The translations under genes were made by a program, and so were the position numbers. From NCBI GenBank assembly GCA_030950875.1, contig JAUZQS010000060.1, positions 1-10,178 on the forward strand: a DNA stretch of 10,178 nt, in the 5' to 3' direction. Under the pieces are notes generated by a model. The model saw only the letters and a list, made by a program, of their open reading frames with translations, searched no databases and was not told where the DNA came from. This document shows positions 1 through 6,650 of this stretch, piece by piece. This DNA is from Mariprofundaceae bacterium (GTDB lineage: Bacteria; Pseudomonadota; Zetaproteobacteria; Mariprofundales; Mariprofundaceae). How positions within the stretch are numbered: the stretch's first letter is position 1; the number at the start of each line of letters is the position of its first letter.

Positions 1-1
1 G

Positions 2-385
2 GCAGTTATCTTGATCATCGGATTCTTTATCTTGATGGGGATGGCTTGCTTTTTTATTGGTAAAACATACCTCATTTTGAATAAAGATACGATAACACGT
101 GAGTCATTCCCTTTGCCGTTTGGGAACAAGAAATTCTATACCCACAAAGTGAAACGCTTTTATGCCAAAGAAAAAATAAGCACCCGCAAGGGTTACAGCG
201 ACGATGAGTTCGCCAACAAAAGTGCTAAGGGTAGTAAAACGGTTAGTTATGAAATGATATTTTTGCTGTATTCCGGGAAAGAAATTCCAGTTTTGAAGTT
301 GCATGAAAAAGAACAAGCCAAGTATATAGAGCAAGAAGTTGAGAACCATTTGAAACTTGAACAGGCAGAAGAGGGTCTTGGATAA
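2..385 (+). CDS. C-terminal part of a membrane-anchored protein with a possible PH-like beta domain (5' end outside window)
   Basis: The reading frame is open to the left edge, so the TTG at 11 is probably an internal codon and the true start lies upstream. The visible 127 residues begin with a hydrophobic stretch (about residues 1-22, ending FFIGKTY) that looks like a membrane helix. A soluble part of alternating hydrophobic and charged residues follows: YLILNKDTITRESFPLPFG, then a charged loop, then YEMIFLLYSGKEIPVLKL. It ends in an amphipathic helix (KEQAKYIEQEVENHLKL). A membrane helix followed by beta strands and one C-terminal helix is reminiscent of bacterial PH-like domains, but I do not recognise the family. 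A palindrome-rich gap separates it from lemA, so common transcription is uncertain. Coding potential is good; function is unknown. Confidence 0.7.
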   Translation, partial: AVILIIGFFILMGMACFFIGKTYLILNKDTITRESFPLPFGNKKFYTHKVKRFYAKEKISTRKGYSDDEFANKSAKGSKTVSYEMIFLLYSGKEIPVLKLHEKEQAKYIEQEVENHLKLEQAEEGLG

Positions 386-456
386 CAGATTTAAAACCAT
401 CTCAAAAACATTCACCACAGAGAGAATCAAAAAAACGTAACTGTTCAACATACCTT

Positions 457-516
457 GGGGGGTGCGGCTTTAGCCGCGCATTGCTGAAAACGCTACGCGA
501 CTAAAATCGCATCCCC
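457..516. repeat. Inverted pair of REP-like palindromes (BIME-like)
   Basis: The left unit is a run of six G at 457-462 followed by TGCGGCTTTAGCCGCG (463-478), which contains the perfect stem GCGGCT/AGCCGC (464-469 with 472-477). The right unit, read on the minus strand from 516 to 496, is GGGG, one A, then TGCGATTTTAGTCGCG. The two 16-base cores differ at three positions, all transitions. They face each other across 17 bases, so the whole block can also fold into one long hairpin. A G-rich head plus imperfect palindrome, paired in opposite orientation between genes, is the layout of REP/BIME elements. No second copy occurs in this window, so repetition in the genome is inferred. Confidence 0.55.
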
Positions 517-535
517 GAGACCATTGTTAATGTAG

Positions 536-550
536 CAGCATCTCATGCTG
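536..550. promoter_or_regulatory. Short perfect palindrome upstream of lemA
   Basis: CAGCAT (536-541) and ATGCTG (545-550) are perfect inverted arms around the 3-base loop CTC. No T-run follows on either strand, so it does not resemble an intrinsic terminator. It could be an operator-like site or part of a structured leader for the lemA transcript. No convincing -35/-10 pair could be placed around it, so the role is open. Confidence 0.3.
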
Positions 551-564
551 AATTGTTAAAAAAG

Positions 565-638
565 CATGGCTATTCATGCCCCATGGATAGAAAAGCTAGT
601 TCGAGCCAGGTAAATCAGTGATGAACTGAATAGCCATG
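565..638 (+). promoter_or_regulatory. 12-base inverted repeat ending just before the lemA ribosome binding site
   Basis: CATGGCTATTCA (565-576) is the exact reverse complement of TGAATAGCCATG (627-638), with a 50-base spacer. The right arm ends four bases before the Shine-Dalgarno GGGAG (643-647) of lemA. If transcribed, this would form a long stem-loop next to the ribosome binding site and could affect translation or mRNA stability. The perfect repeat is directly visible; the regulatory role is inferred. The flanking bases do not extend the pairing. Confidence 0.4.
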
Positions 639-652
639 AAAAGGGAGATAGT

Positions 653-1198
653 ATGGAATATGTGATTGGTGGTATTGTGCTGCTATTGCTGTACGGCATT
701 GTAATTTATAATAAATTCATAGCATTGCAGGCCAGAGGAGAAGCATCATGGTCGGATATTGATGTGCAGCTAAGAAGGCGATATAACTTAATTCCGAATC
801 TGCTCAATGCTGTAAAAGGCTATATGGATCATGAGAAGAATACGCTGGAAAGCATCACGCAAGCGCGGGTTCAATCCAAGGCTGCATCCAATGTGTTGGA
901 GCAAGGTGCTGCCGAAGCTACGCTGGCAAACGCTATTGGAAAAATCATGATGGTTGCCGAGGCATACCCTGATTTGAAGGCCAATCAAAATTTCATAGAT
1001 TTGCAACAGCAGCTAGCTGAAATAGAAGATGCCATCCAAAATGCGCGCCGCTATTATAATGCGGTCGTACGCGATTTTAACACGCTGGTTGAAAGTTTCC
1101 CCAGCCTGTTTATTGCCCGCATGTTTAAATTTTTAAAACGTGATTTCTTTGAAATTGAAAACGCAGAAGAGCGCGCCAACGTGAAGATTTCTTTTTAG
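653..1198 (+). CDS. lemA: LemA family protein
   Basis: This 181-residue protein has the full LemA layout. A short N-terminal transmembrane helix (about residues 3-19, GGIVLLLLYGIVIY) is followed by the family signature NKFIALQARGEASWSDIDVQ and then LRRRYNLIPNLLNAVKGYM (through about residue 58). The rest is a long helical domain with YPDLKANQNFIDLQQQLAEI (105-124), ARRYYNAVVRDFN (131-143), and a C-terminal FFEIENAEERANVKISF. The length matches the family. The ATG is preceded by GGGAG at 643-647, five bases away. LemA proteins have a short periplasmic or extracellular N-terminus and a large helical bundle; their biochemical role is not settled. Genes for LemA and DUF2207 proteins are often adjacent, as here. 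Only 52 bases without a terminator separate it from the next gene, suggesting an operon. Confidence 0.95.
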   Translation: MEYVIGGIVLLLLYGIVIYNKFIALQARGEASWSDIDVQLRRRYNLIPNLLNAVKGYMDHEKNTLESITQARVQSKAASNVLEQGAAEATLANAIGKIMMVAEAYPDLKANQNFIDLQQQLAEIEDAIQNARRYYNAVVRDFNTLVESFPSLFIARMFKFLKRDFFEIENAEERANVKISF

Positions 1199-1250
1199 TG
1201 CTCATGATAAAGCAATATAAATCAGAATTTAAAAGACCTGACCTGAATTC

Positions 1251-1964
1251 ATGATGGTTATATACACACAGAAAACACGCTGGCGTGGGTTAGCCTTACT
1301 TGTTTTATGTTGGCTGCCGGCGGCTGCAATGGCGTGTGATAAACCGAATGAATCCTTTGAATATTCATTGATGGCATTGCCAAACGAAGCCTTTGATTGG
1401 GGGGCTGAAGGGCTTGGTGCTAGCGAACGAAAAGAGCTTTTGAAAAAGCAAGAAAGTGCAACCTATACGTTGGAAAAAAAGAAAAAACCCACGTGGGTTA
1501 TTCACAACAAATATGCTAAAGATAGTGTTTTTGAGATTCGGCGTTATGCGGCGGAGAAGGCTGAATATCTATGTGTCCATACGTCCTATAGTCAGAATAA
1601 TGTGGTTGAATGCTGGCAAGGCAGTAAAAAGGTGGACTTATTGCCTGATGTGGGAATTACATCTTTTTTAAAACAGCCTGAACAATTTTCAGCAACAGCA
1701 TTGAAAGATCTAAAAAAGACATATCCTGTGTCACTGTCCTTTGGTGAAAAAAATACGATTGCAGCCGGCATCAGGCTATGGATGAACCCGCCACTGGAGG
1801 ACGCTGATGTTCACAGTACGTTGCACCTTATATGGCAAGCTCAAGGTATGGGCAGGTTTGTCGTGAATCAAGATACGGCTATACCCTCAGCGCACAAGGT
1901 TCGTTGTTTCAAGCATCCGAGTCCCAGAAAGTATAAACGCTCAGAACGAGGGCATACCCAATGA
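1251..1964 (+). CDS. Secreted protein of unknown function, probably frameshifted near its 3' end
   Basis: The N-terminus (TRWRGLALLVLCWLPAAAMA, about residues 9-28) is a clear Sec signal peptide with likely cleavage after A28, giving a periplasmic protein starting CDKPNESFEY. Cys29 does not sit in a good lipobox. The mature part has Cys108 and Cys121, which could pair. I recognise no named domain. A second ATG at 1254 is possible; no strong Shine-Dalgarno is visible for either. The last ~35 residues (after GRFVV) are rich in Lys, Arg, His and Pro and look like out-of-frame translation. The next frame over the same bases reads RESRYGYTLSAQGSLFQAS, then ESQKV and a stop at 1934-1936, much more protein-like. 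One missing base between about 1855 and 1870 would explain this. As written, the stop overlaps the next gene by ATGA (1961-1964). Confidence 0.75.
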   Translation: MMVIYTQKTRWRGLALLVLCWLPAAAMACDKPNESFEYSLMALPNEAFDWGAEGLGASERKELLKKQESATYTLEKKKKPTWVIHNKYAKDSVFEIRRYAAEKAEYLCVHTSYSQNNVVECWQGSKKVDLLPDVGITSFLKQPEQFSATALKDLKKTYPVSLSFGEKNTIAAGIRLWMNPPLEDADVHSTLHLIWQAQGMGRFVVNQDTAIPSAHKVRCFKHPSPRKYKRSERGHTQ

Positions 1965-3862
1965 GCAACACAAGAATAACTACCATGCCGAGAAATCAAG
2001 CCGGAAAGAGAGTGCTTAGTGGGCTTGTGATACTAGCTATTCTTGGCTACTTTTTTTCAGATCCCATATGGTGGGAGCGTGATTCAAAATTGACGGAGAA
2101 TTATGATGTTAGCATTCATGTCCAACAAGATGGTTCGCTGGATGTTGAAGAACGATTCGATCTTGATGTGGGGGAAAACACCTATTACTTCAGTCGTAAT
2201 ATACCTGTCGAGGTAAAGCTTGATTCAAAACGTTATCCCGTTGCCGTGTCCGATGTTCATATTGTTATGGATCATGAAGTGAGAAAATTTACCATTAAGT
2301 CAAACGAAGACATGCATTCGTTGGATATGATGAAGGATCCCAGCAACGAAGACTCTAATCGTATTGACGCAATTGGAATTGTAGGTAAGCACCAGTTTGT
2401 GTTTCAATATCACATTGATCATGGTCTCCTCAAAAAAGAGAATGGGACTTTGAAGCTATATTGGCCAGTAAATGGCATTTGGTACAGCGCTTCTATTGCC
2501 CATTCAAGCGTGGAAATAACATTCCCCAAGTTCGTAAAATATGATGCAAAATCCTTTGAGGATCGACCGTTTAGCGAAAGTGAGCAATCCCGCCCTATAT
2601 CTACCTGGAAGAATGGCAACACCTACCATGCGAATATCCAATCATTGGAGGAATATAAGCAATGGGGCGTGGATATCGACCTGCCAGCAACTGGATTTCA
2701 CCTGCCCAAGATAATGCCAATCAGCGTTGTAGAGCCTGAAGTTGAAGCAAAAACTGAGAGTCAAATGGCTAAAGAAGCCCCAGAAGGTGAGTCATTCCAT
2801 GGATGGAGAGATATTCCAAGAGCAATACTTGCGCTGATGCCCTGGATATTACTTCTAATATGTATGTGGCGACTCTATCCTATCTGGATTGAAATGCGCT
2901 CTAAAAGTATGGTGACTGAGTGCATCTCATATACACCACCCGATGGTCTGGAGGCTGCAGAAGTCGGTTTTCTGATTGATCAATATGTGGGTAGTTCTGA
3001 TCTTGGTGCAGCCATCCTGGAGCTGGAGCTGGATGGGTTTCTTTCGATAGATGGATATATACTGCGCTCAGTAAAAGACACTGATCTCAGTGCACTGCCT
3101 GATTACAAGCGCTATCTATTAAAATCCTTATTCCGCAACCGTGATGCTGTTAATTTTGAATTCACCCTTCAAAAAAGTTATCGGGAAGATTTGGAGAAGT
3201 GGGAGCACGATCTATCTTATGATATGAAAAAGGTGGTAGATAAGCTTACGCTATTGATGGAAAATAAAGCATATGTCATTTCTGATTCGGTTCAGAAAAG
3301 GGGTCAATTCGGGGGGCCCTGGGGCTGGATAGCTAGTGGTAGCTTTCTTGTTGCATTTGCGCATATGTTTTATATCACTGAAGGGACGGAGCTTGCTGCG
3401 GTTCTGCTAATTAGCCTCCTTCCAATCTTTTTTTTATTCATATTCTCAACACTATTTCTTGAAACCAGACCGGAGAAATTCATCGTAAAAGGGTTGTATG
3501 GGTTGTTGTTTTTGGGTGTATGCATCACCCAAGCTAACTTCTTACAGATGATGATTCCAAGCGTGGCAGGTATTCCTGGTTTTTTACAATCAGGCTTACT
3601 TCCTGCAATCTTATTGGGCCTTTTTACTATTAATATAAAGGCGCATTTTTCCGACAAGACAGCAAAAGGTAAGCAAACGCTTAATGCAATCCTTGGCTAT
3701 CGCAACTTTTTGTCGTCTGTGGCGGTGGATAGACTGATTGAAGATACGAAAGATTACTCTAAAGCTTATCCCTATGCTGTTGCTTTCGGATTGATTGATG
3801 ATTGGGTGGCCGACATTCAGTTTCACTGTTCAATAACAACTTCAAGACGAGATCATGATTAA
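1961..3862 (+). CDS. DUF2207 family membrane protein, copy 1
   Basis: This 633-residue protein matches the DUF2207 architecture. A signal-anchor helix (about 18-33) precedes an extracytoplasmic beta domain opening with NYDVSIHVQQDGSLDVEERF (47-66), the typical DUF2207 start. This ends near PATGFHLPK, and a second helix follows at about 287-308 (RAILALMPWILLLICMWRLY). A cytoplasmic region carries YTPPDGLEAAEVGFLID (324-340). Four more hydrophobic segments lie at about 453-472, 477-499, 507-527 and 539-558. The family C-terminal motif is KAYPYAVAFGLIDDWV (601-616). The glycine-rich tail common in relatives is absent. GAGGG-like SD GAGGG (1948-1952) is eight bases before the ATG. The role is unknown; partnership with LemA is inferred from genomic association. 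Confidence 0.9.
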   Translation: MSNTRITTMPRNQAGKRVLSGLVILAILGYFFSDPIWWERDSKLTENYDVSIHVQQDGSLDVEERFDLDVGENTYYFSRNIPVEVKLDSKRYPVAVSDVHIVMDHEVRKFTIKSNEDMHSLDMMKDPSNEDSNRIDAIGIVGKHQFVFQYHIDHGLLKKENGTLKLYWPVNGIWYSASIAHSSVEITFPKFVKYDAKSFEDRPFSESEQSRPISTWKNGNTYHANIQSLEEYKQWGVDIDLPATGFHLPKIMPISVVEPEVEAKTESQMAKEAPEGESFHGWRDIPRAILALMPWILLLICMWRLYPIWIEMRSKSMVTECISYTPPDGLEAAEVGFLIDQYVGSSDLGAAILELELDGFLSIDGYILRSVKDTDLSALPDYKRYLLKSLFRNRDAVNFEFTLQKSYREDLEKWEHDLSYDMKKVVDKLTLLMENKAYVISDSVQKRGQFGGPWGWIASGSFLVAFAHMFYITEGTELAAVLLISLLPIFFLFIFSTLFLETRPEKFIVKGLYGLLFLGVCITQANFLQMMIPSVAGIPGFLQSGLLPAILLGLFTINIKAHFSDKTAKGKQTLNAILGYRNFLSSVAVDRLIEDTKDYSKAYPYAVAFGLIDDWVADIQFHCSITTSRRDHD

Positions 3863-3901
3863 GGCTCGACTGAAGCCGTCAAGCAAAGTTGAGTGGATGA
3901 T

Positions 3902-3908
3902 AAAGGAG
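3902..3908 (+). promoter_or_regulatory. Shine-Dalgarno that fixes the start of DUF2207 copy 2
   Basis: AAAGGAG sits eight bases upstream of ATG 3917. It lies inside the longer open frame that would begin with GTG at 3893, so the ATG is the better start. The paralogous protein 1961-3862 supports this, because both N-termini then have a short basic stretch directly before the first membrane helix. Confidence 0.75.
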
Positions 3909-3916
3909 ATGATTCA

Positions 3917-5869
3917 ATGATTGAAAACAGCACAACGACCCTGCGAAGAAAACAAAAACAAAGGAATTTTGTTTTTTTGTTTTTAATAGTGGCGTTTATG
4001 GGTGCATTTTTTTTAGATGGCAACTGGTTTGCAAGCCATCAAAAATTAACCGAGCATTATGATGTTGACATCCATGTTCAAGAGGATGGCTCGCTGGATG
4101 TTGAAGAGCGTTTCGACCTGGATGGAGGGAAACAACTCTTTAGCTTTGGAATGAACATACCGGCACAGCTAGAGCTTGATTCAAAGCTTTATGCCATTGC
4201 GGCATCAAATATCCATATTTTCATGGATGATCAAGCCATGAATTTCATCGTTCATTCTAGTAAAGAGGAACACTGGATACAGGTGGCGAATACGCTTGTT
4301 CATAGCGATTCCAACCCAGAGGCTATTCAAATCAAGGGTAAGCACCAGTTTGTTTTTCAATATCATATTGATCATGGATTGATCAAAAAATCCGATGGCA
4401 CATTGCGTCTTTATTGGCCGGTGACTGGTATGGCTTATGGTGCCGTTGTTGACCATTCAAGCGTAGATGTCACGTTTCCAGAATTTGTGAAATATGAGAA
4501 GAGCTCCTTTGTGGATAAGCCTTTTAGCGAAAATGAGCAATCACGGCCTGCATCTGTCTGGAAGAGCAACAACACTTATCATGCGAACATTCAAACACTA
4601 AAGGCGTTTGAGCAGTGGGGTGTGAATATAAACCTTCCTGCAACAGGGTTTAAGCTGCCAAAGGTGACAGCAATCGGGGTTGTAGAAACGCAGGCTGATG
4701 ATGGGCCGAAAAATATGACTGATGCTGTTAAACGACTGCTAACCTATACAGGTGAGCCTTTTCATGGATGGAGAGATATACCAAGAGCGATTCTGGCTCT
4801 AATGCCCTGGCTTTTGCTTTTGGTCTGTATATGGCGACTCTACCCTCTCTGGATAAATACGCGCATTAAAAATAGTGTAACGGAGCGTACTTCGTATACA
4901 CCGCCTGATGGTTTGGAGGCGGCTGAAGTAGGATTGCTGATTGATCAAGAGGTGAATAGTTCTGATATTGGCGCTGCTATTTTGGAATTGGAGCGGGAAG
5001 GGTTTCTATCTATTGATGGTTATGTGCTGCGTTCGATAAAGGATGTTGATTCCAGTGCGCTACCAGATTACAAACGCTACCTGCTAGAAATCCTATTTCA
5101 CAATCGTGATGCCATCGATTTTGAATCCACCCTTTCAAAACAGTTCCGGGAAGATTTGGATACGTGGGAGAGAAGGCTGTTTAGTGATCTGCAGAATGTA
5201 AAAGATAAGCTGACCCGTTTGATGGAGAAAAAAGCGTATCTGATTCCTGATTCGATTCAAGCCAAGTCTCAGTTTGGTCGTATATGGGTTTGGTTGGCTA
5301 TTGCTGGTTTTCTGCTTGCATGTGCGCATCTGTTTTACATTAGTGAAGATCATGCCTTTGCCATCATGGTTGTTAGCTTTTCTACTAGCTTCTTTTTACT
5401 CCTGTTTTCAACGCTATTCCTTAACGCCTCACCGGGTAGGTTCATCGTTAAAGGGTTGAATTTGCTGTTTTTTGTATGTGTGGGTGCAGTCCAACTTATT
5501 ATCCTGCAGTGGATGGTTCCAGGCGTAGCCGGTATTCCTGGAGCCTTACAAGCAGGGCTGCTTCCTGCCATTCTCTTAGGCTTTTTCATACATGCTATTA
5601 AGAAAGAATTTTCTGATAAAACAGCCAAAGGTCAACAAGCGCTTAATGAGACTCTCGGTTATAAAGACTTTTTGCAGCGTGTGGAGGTAGGACAACTCAC
5701 TGAGGACTTGTCCGAATATCCGAAGGCTTATCCTTATGCTGTGGCTTTCGGTCTGATGGATGATTGGGTCGTTGATATTCAATCTCAATGCGGCATAACA
5801 AAATCAAGGCATGATTCACGTTCGAGTGATTTAAGCGTTCACCCCGGTTCTAATTCAGGATTTGACTAA
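3917..5869 (+). CDS. DUF2207 family membrane protein, copy 2 (tandem paralogue)
   Basis: This 650-residue protein is a full-length paralogue of the preceding gene and aligns to it end to end. It has a signal anchor (about 17-34), an extracytoplasmic domain beginning HYDVDIHVQEDGSLDVEERF (47-66), a helix at about 291-310 after HGWRDIPRAI, and YTPPDGLEAAEVGLLID in the soluble part. A cluster of hydrophobic segments spans about 456-560, and PKAYPYAVAFGLMDDWVVDI (602-621) closes the family domain. The most conserved blocks are the N-terminal beta domain, the juxtamembrane HGWRDIPRAILALMPW and the C-terminal motif; the membrane cluster is more diverged. A polar extension of about 20 residues (SRSSDLSVHPGSNSGFD) is absent from copy 1. 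The gap to copy 1 is 54 bases with no terminator, so co-transcription is likely. Both copies are intact, which argues for retained function. Confidence 0.9.
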   Translation: MIENSTTTLRRKQKQRNFVFLFLIVAFMGAFFLDGNWFASHQKLTEHYDVDIHVQEDGSLDVEERFDLDGGKQLFSFGMNIPAQLELDSKLYAIAASNIHIFMDDQAMNFIVHSSKEEHWIQVANTLVHSDSNPEAIQIKGKHQFVFQYHIDHGLIKKSDGTLRLYWPVTGMAYGAVVDHSSVDVTFPEFVKYEKSSFVDKPFSENEQSRPASVWKSNNTYHANIQTLKAFEQWGVNINLPATGFKLPKVTAIGVVETQADDGPKNMTDAVKRLLTYTGEPFHGWRDIPRAILALMPWLLLLVCIWRLYPLWINTRIKNSVTERTSYTPPDGLEAAEVGLLIDQEVNSSDIGAAILELEREGFLSIDGYVLRSIKDVDSSALPDYKRYLLEILFHNRDAIDFESTLSKQFREDLDTWERRLFSDLQNVKDKLTRLMEKKAYLIPDSIQAKSQFGRIWVWLAIAGFLLACAHLFYISEDHAFAIMVVSFSTSFFLLLFSTLFLNASPGRFIVKGLNLLFFVCVGAVQLIILQWMVPGVAGIPGALQAGLLPAILLGFFIHAIKKEFSDKTAKGQQALNETLGYKDFLQRVEVGQLTEDLSEYPKAYPYAVAFGLMDDWVVDIQSQCGITKSRHDSRSSDLSVHPGSNSGFD

Positions 5870-5922
5870 ATGATGCAGCTTTGGATTTCTTTCAAGCAGA
5901 ACAGCTTAAAGAGAGGCTTTTG

Positions 5923-6045
5923 ATGGTAATGCCTCATTCGAGATGTTCGGTTACAGCCGAGGCTAGCAAATTCCAGGTGCGGAAGAATATATGGGCTGCA
6001 TCCATGGTGTTTTTGTTTGGATGCGTAACAACATTAAAACATTGA
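5923..6045 (+). CDS. Small ORF ending in a lipoprotein-type signal sequence; possible remnant of a SUMF1-lipoprotein paralogue
   Basis: ATG 5923 has AAGAGAGG (5909-5916) six bases upstream and opens a 40-residue frame. An internal GTG at 5977 begins VRKNIWAASMVFLFGCVTT, which looks like a lipoprotein signal peptide with the cysteine at 6022-6024, only six residues before the stop. It resembles the start of the SUMF1-like gene at 8734 (VRKIYILFASIVLLSGC). In the last nine codons up to and including the Cys, 5998-6024 and 8758-8784 agree at 22 of 27 bases, and all five differences are transitions. It may be the decayed 5' end of a duplicated gene, a very small lipoprotein, or chance similarity between signal peptides. 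No conserved mature domain follows. Confidence 0.3.
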   Translation: MVMPHSRCSVTAEASKFQVRKNIWAASMVFLFGCVTTLKH

Positions 6046-6063
6046 TTTAAAAAGGAGAAAAAC

Positions 6064-6588
6064 ATGAAAAAAGTAATATTGGTTGCTGGGTTAATTGTAG
6101 TATCCATTGTGGGGTATGGTGCTGCTGGCCCATATTTGACAATATCAGAGATTAAAACTGGGCTTGTTGAAGAGGATTCGGAAAAAGTATCTAAAAACGT
6201 TGATTTTCCAACCTTACGGAAAAACTTGAAAGAGCAGTTTAGTGCATCGATGTCGAAAAATAGCACTCCAGGGAAGAAAGACGGTTCGCTTGAAGGACTG
6301 GGAAATATGATGATGACACAACTGATTGATCGTCTGCTTGATCAACTCATGACAGACAGAGGTCTGGCCGCCATGATGGAAGGAAAAAAGAAGGATCTGT
6401 CTAAACCTGATACCCAACAGATAAAAAAAGATGATTTATTTAAGCATGCAAAGTTTACTTATGACTCAATAAGCAAATTTTCAATTTGGGTCACAAATGA
6501 AGAAGGTCAAGAAGCAAGGTTTATCCTGACGCGTGATGGCTTGAGTTGGAGGCTTGTTAATATCGAAATCCCTATCACGTCGAGTTGA
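6064..6588 (+). CDS. DUF2939 family protein
   Basis: This 174-residue protein starts with a hydrophobic signal or anchor segment (about 3-20, KVILVAGLIVVSIVGYGA). It is followed by the recognisable DUF2939 pattern AAGPYLTISEIKTGLVEED (20-38), then KNVDFPTLRKNLKEQF (44-59) and LGNMMMTQLIDRLLDQLM (79-96). Family members typically carry a GPY motif after the helix and a VDFP.LR motif. The second half (FTYDSISKFSIWVTNEEGQE through LTRDGLSWRLVNIEIP) is beta-rich and matches the usual C-terminal part. It is probably exported or inner-membrane anchored and faces the periplasm. AAAGGAG at 6051-6057 lies six bases before the ATG. The next gene starts 55 bases downstream, so it could be the first gene of the SEL1/SUMF1 cluster transcript. 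The biochemical role is unknown. Confidence 0.85.
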   Translation: MKKVILVAGLIVVSIVGYGAAGPYLTISEIKTGLVEEDSEKVSKNVDFPTLRKNLKEQFSASMSKNSTPGKKDGSLEGLGNMMMTQLIDRLLDQLMTDRGLAAMMEGKKKDLSKPDTQQIKKDDLFKHAKFTYDSISKFSIWVTNEEGQEARFILTRDGLSWRLVNIEIPITSS

Positions 6589-6627
6589 GCGTAAAGCTTA
6601 CCCCCAGATTTTATATTACCTAGATCC

Positions 6628-6650
6628 TGCGAAGGAGATTAACATGAAAA
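6628..6650 (+). promoter_or_regulatory. Conserved ribosome-binding leader, copy 1 of 3
   Basis: TGCGAAGGAGATTAAC followed by ATGAAAA. AAGGAG (6632-6637) is six bases before ATG 6644 and decides that start over the longer upstream frame at 6554, which would overlap the DUF2939 gene by 35 bases. The same leader recurs before the two other SEL1 genes. Confidence 0.7.

Noticed and set aside
104-451. Minus-strand frame of 115 residues
   Set aside because: It is a shadow antisense to the first gene, rich in Phe and Leu because the plus strand is Lys- and Glu-rich. No start signal or family similarity was seen.
3893-3916. N-terminal extension of DUF2207 copy 2 from GTG 3893
   Set aside because: The Shine-Dalgarno AAAGGAG (3902-3908) lies inside it and is ideally spaced for ATG 3917. 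The extension has no counterpart directly before the basic stretch of copy 1.
5934-6266. Minus-strand frame of 110 residues across the gap before the DUF2939 gene
   Set aside because: Half of it is antisense to the DUF2939 gene, the composition looks random, and no ribosome binding site was seen.
6554-6643. N-terminal extension of the secreted SEL1 protein from 6554
   Set aside because: It overlaps the DUF2939 gene and would bury the signal peptide behind 30 residues. AAGGAG at 6632-6637 supports ATG 6644.
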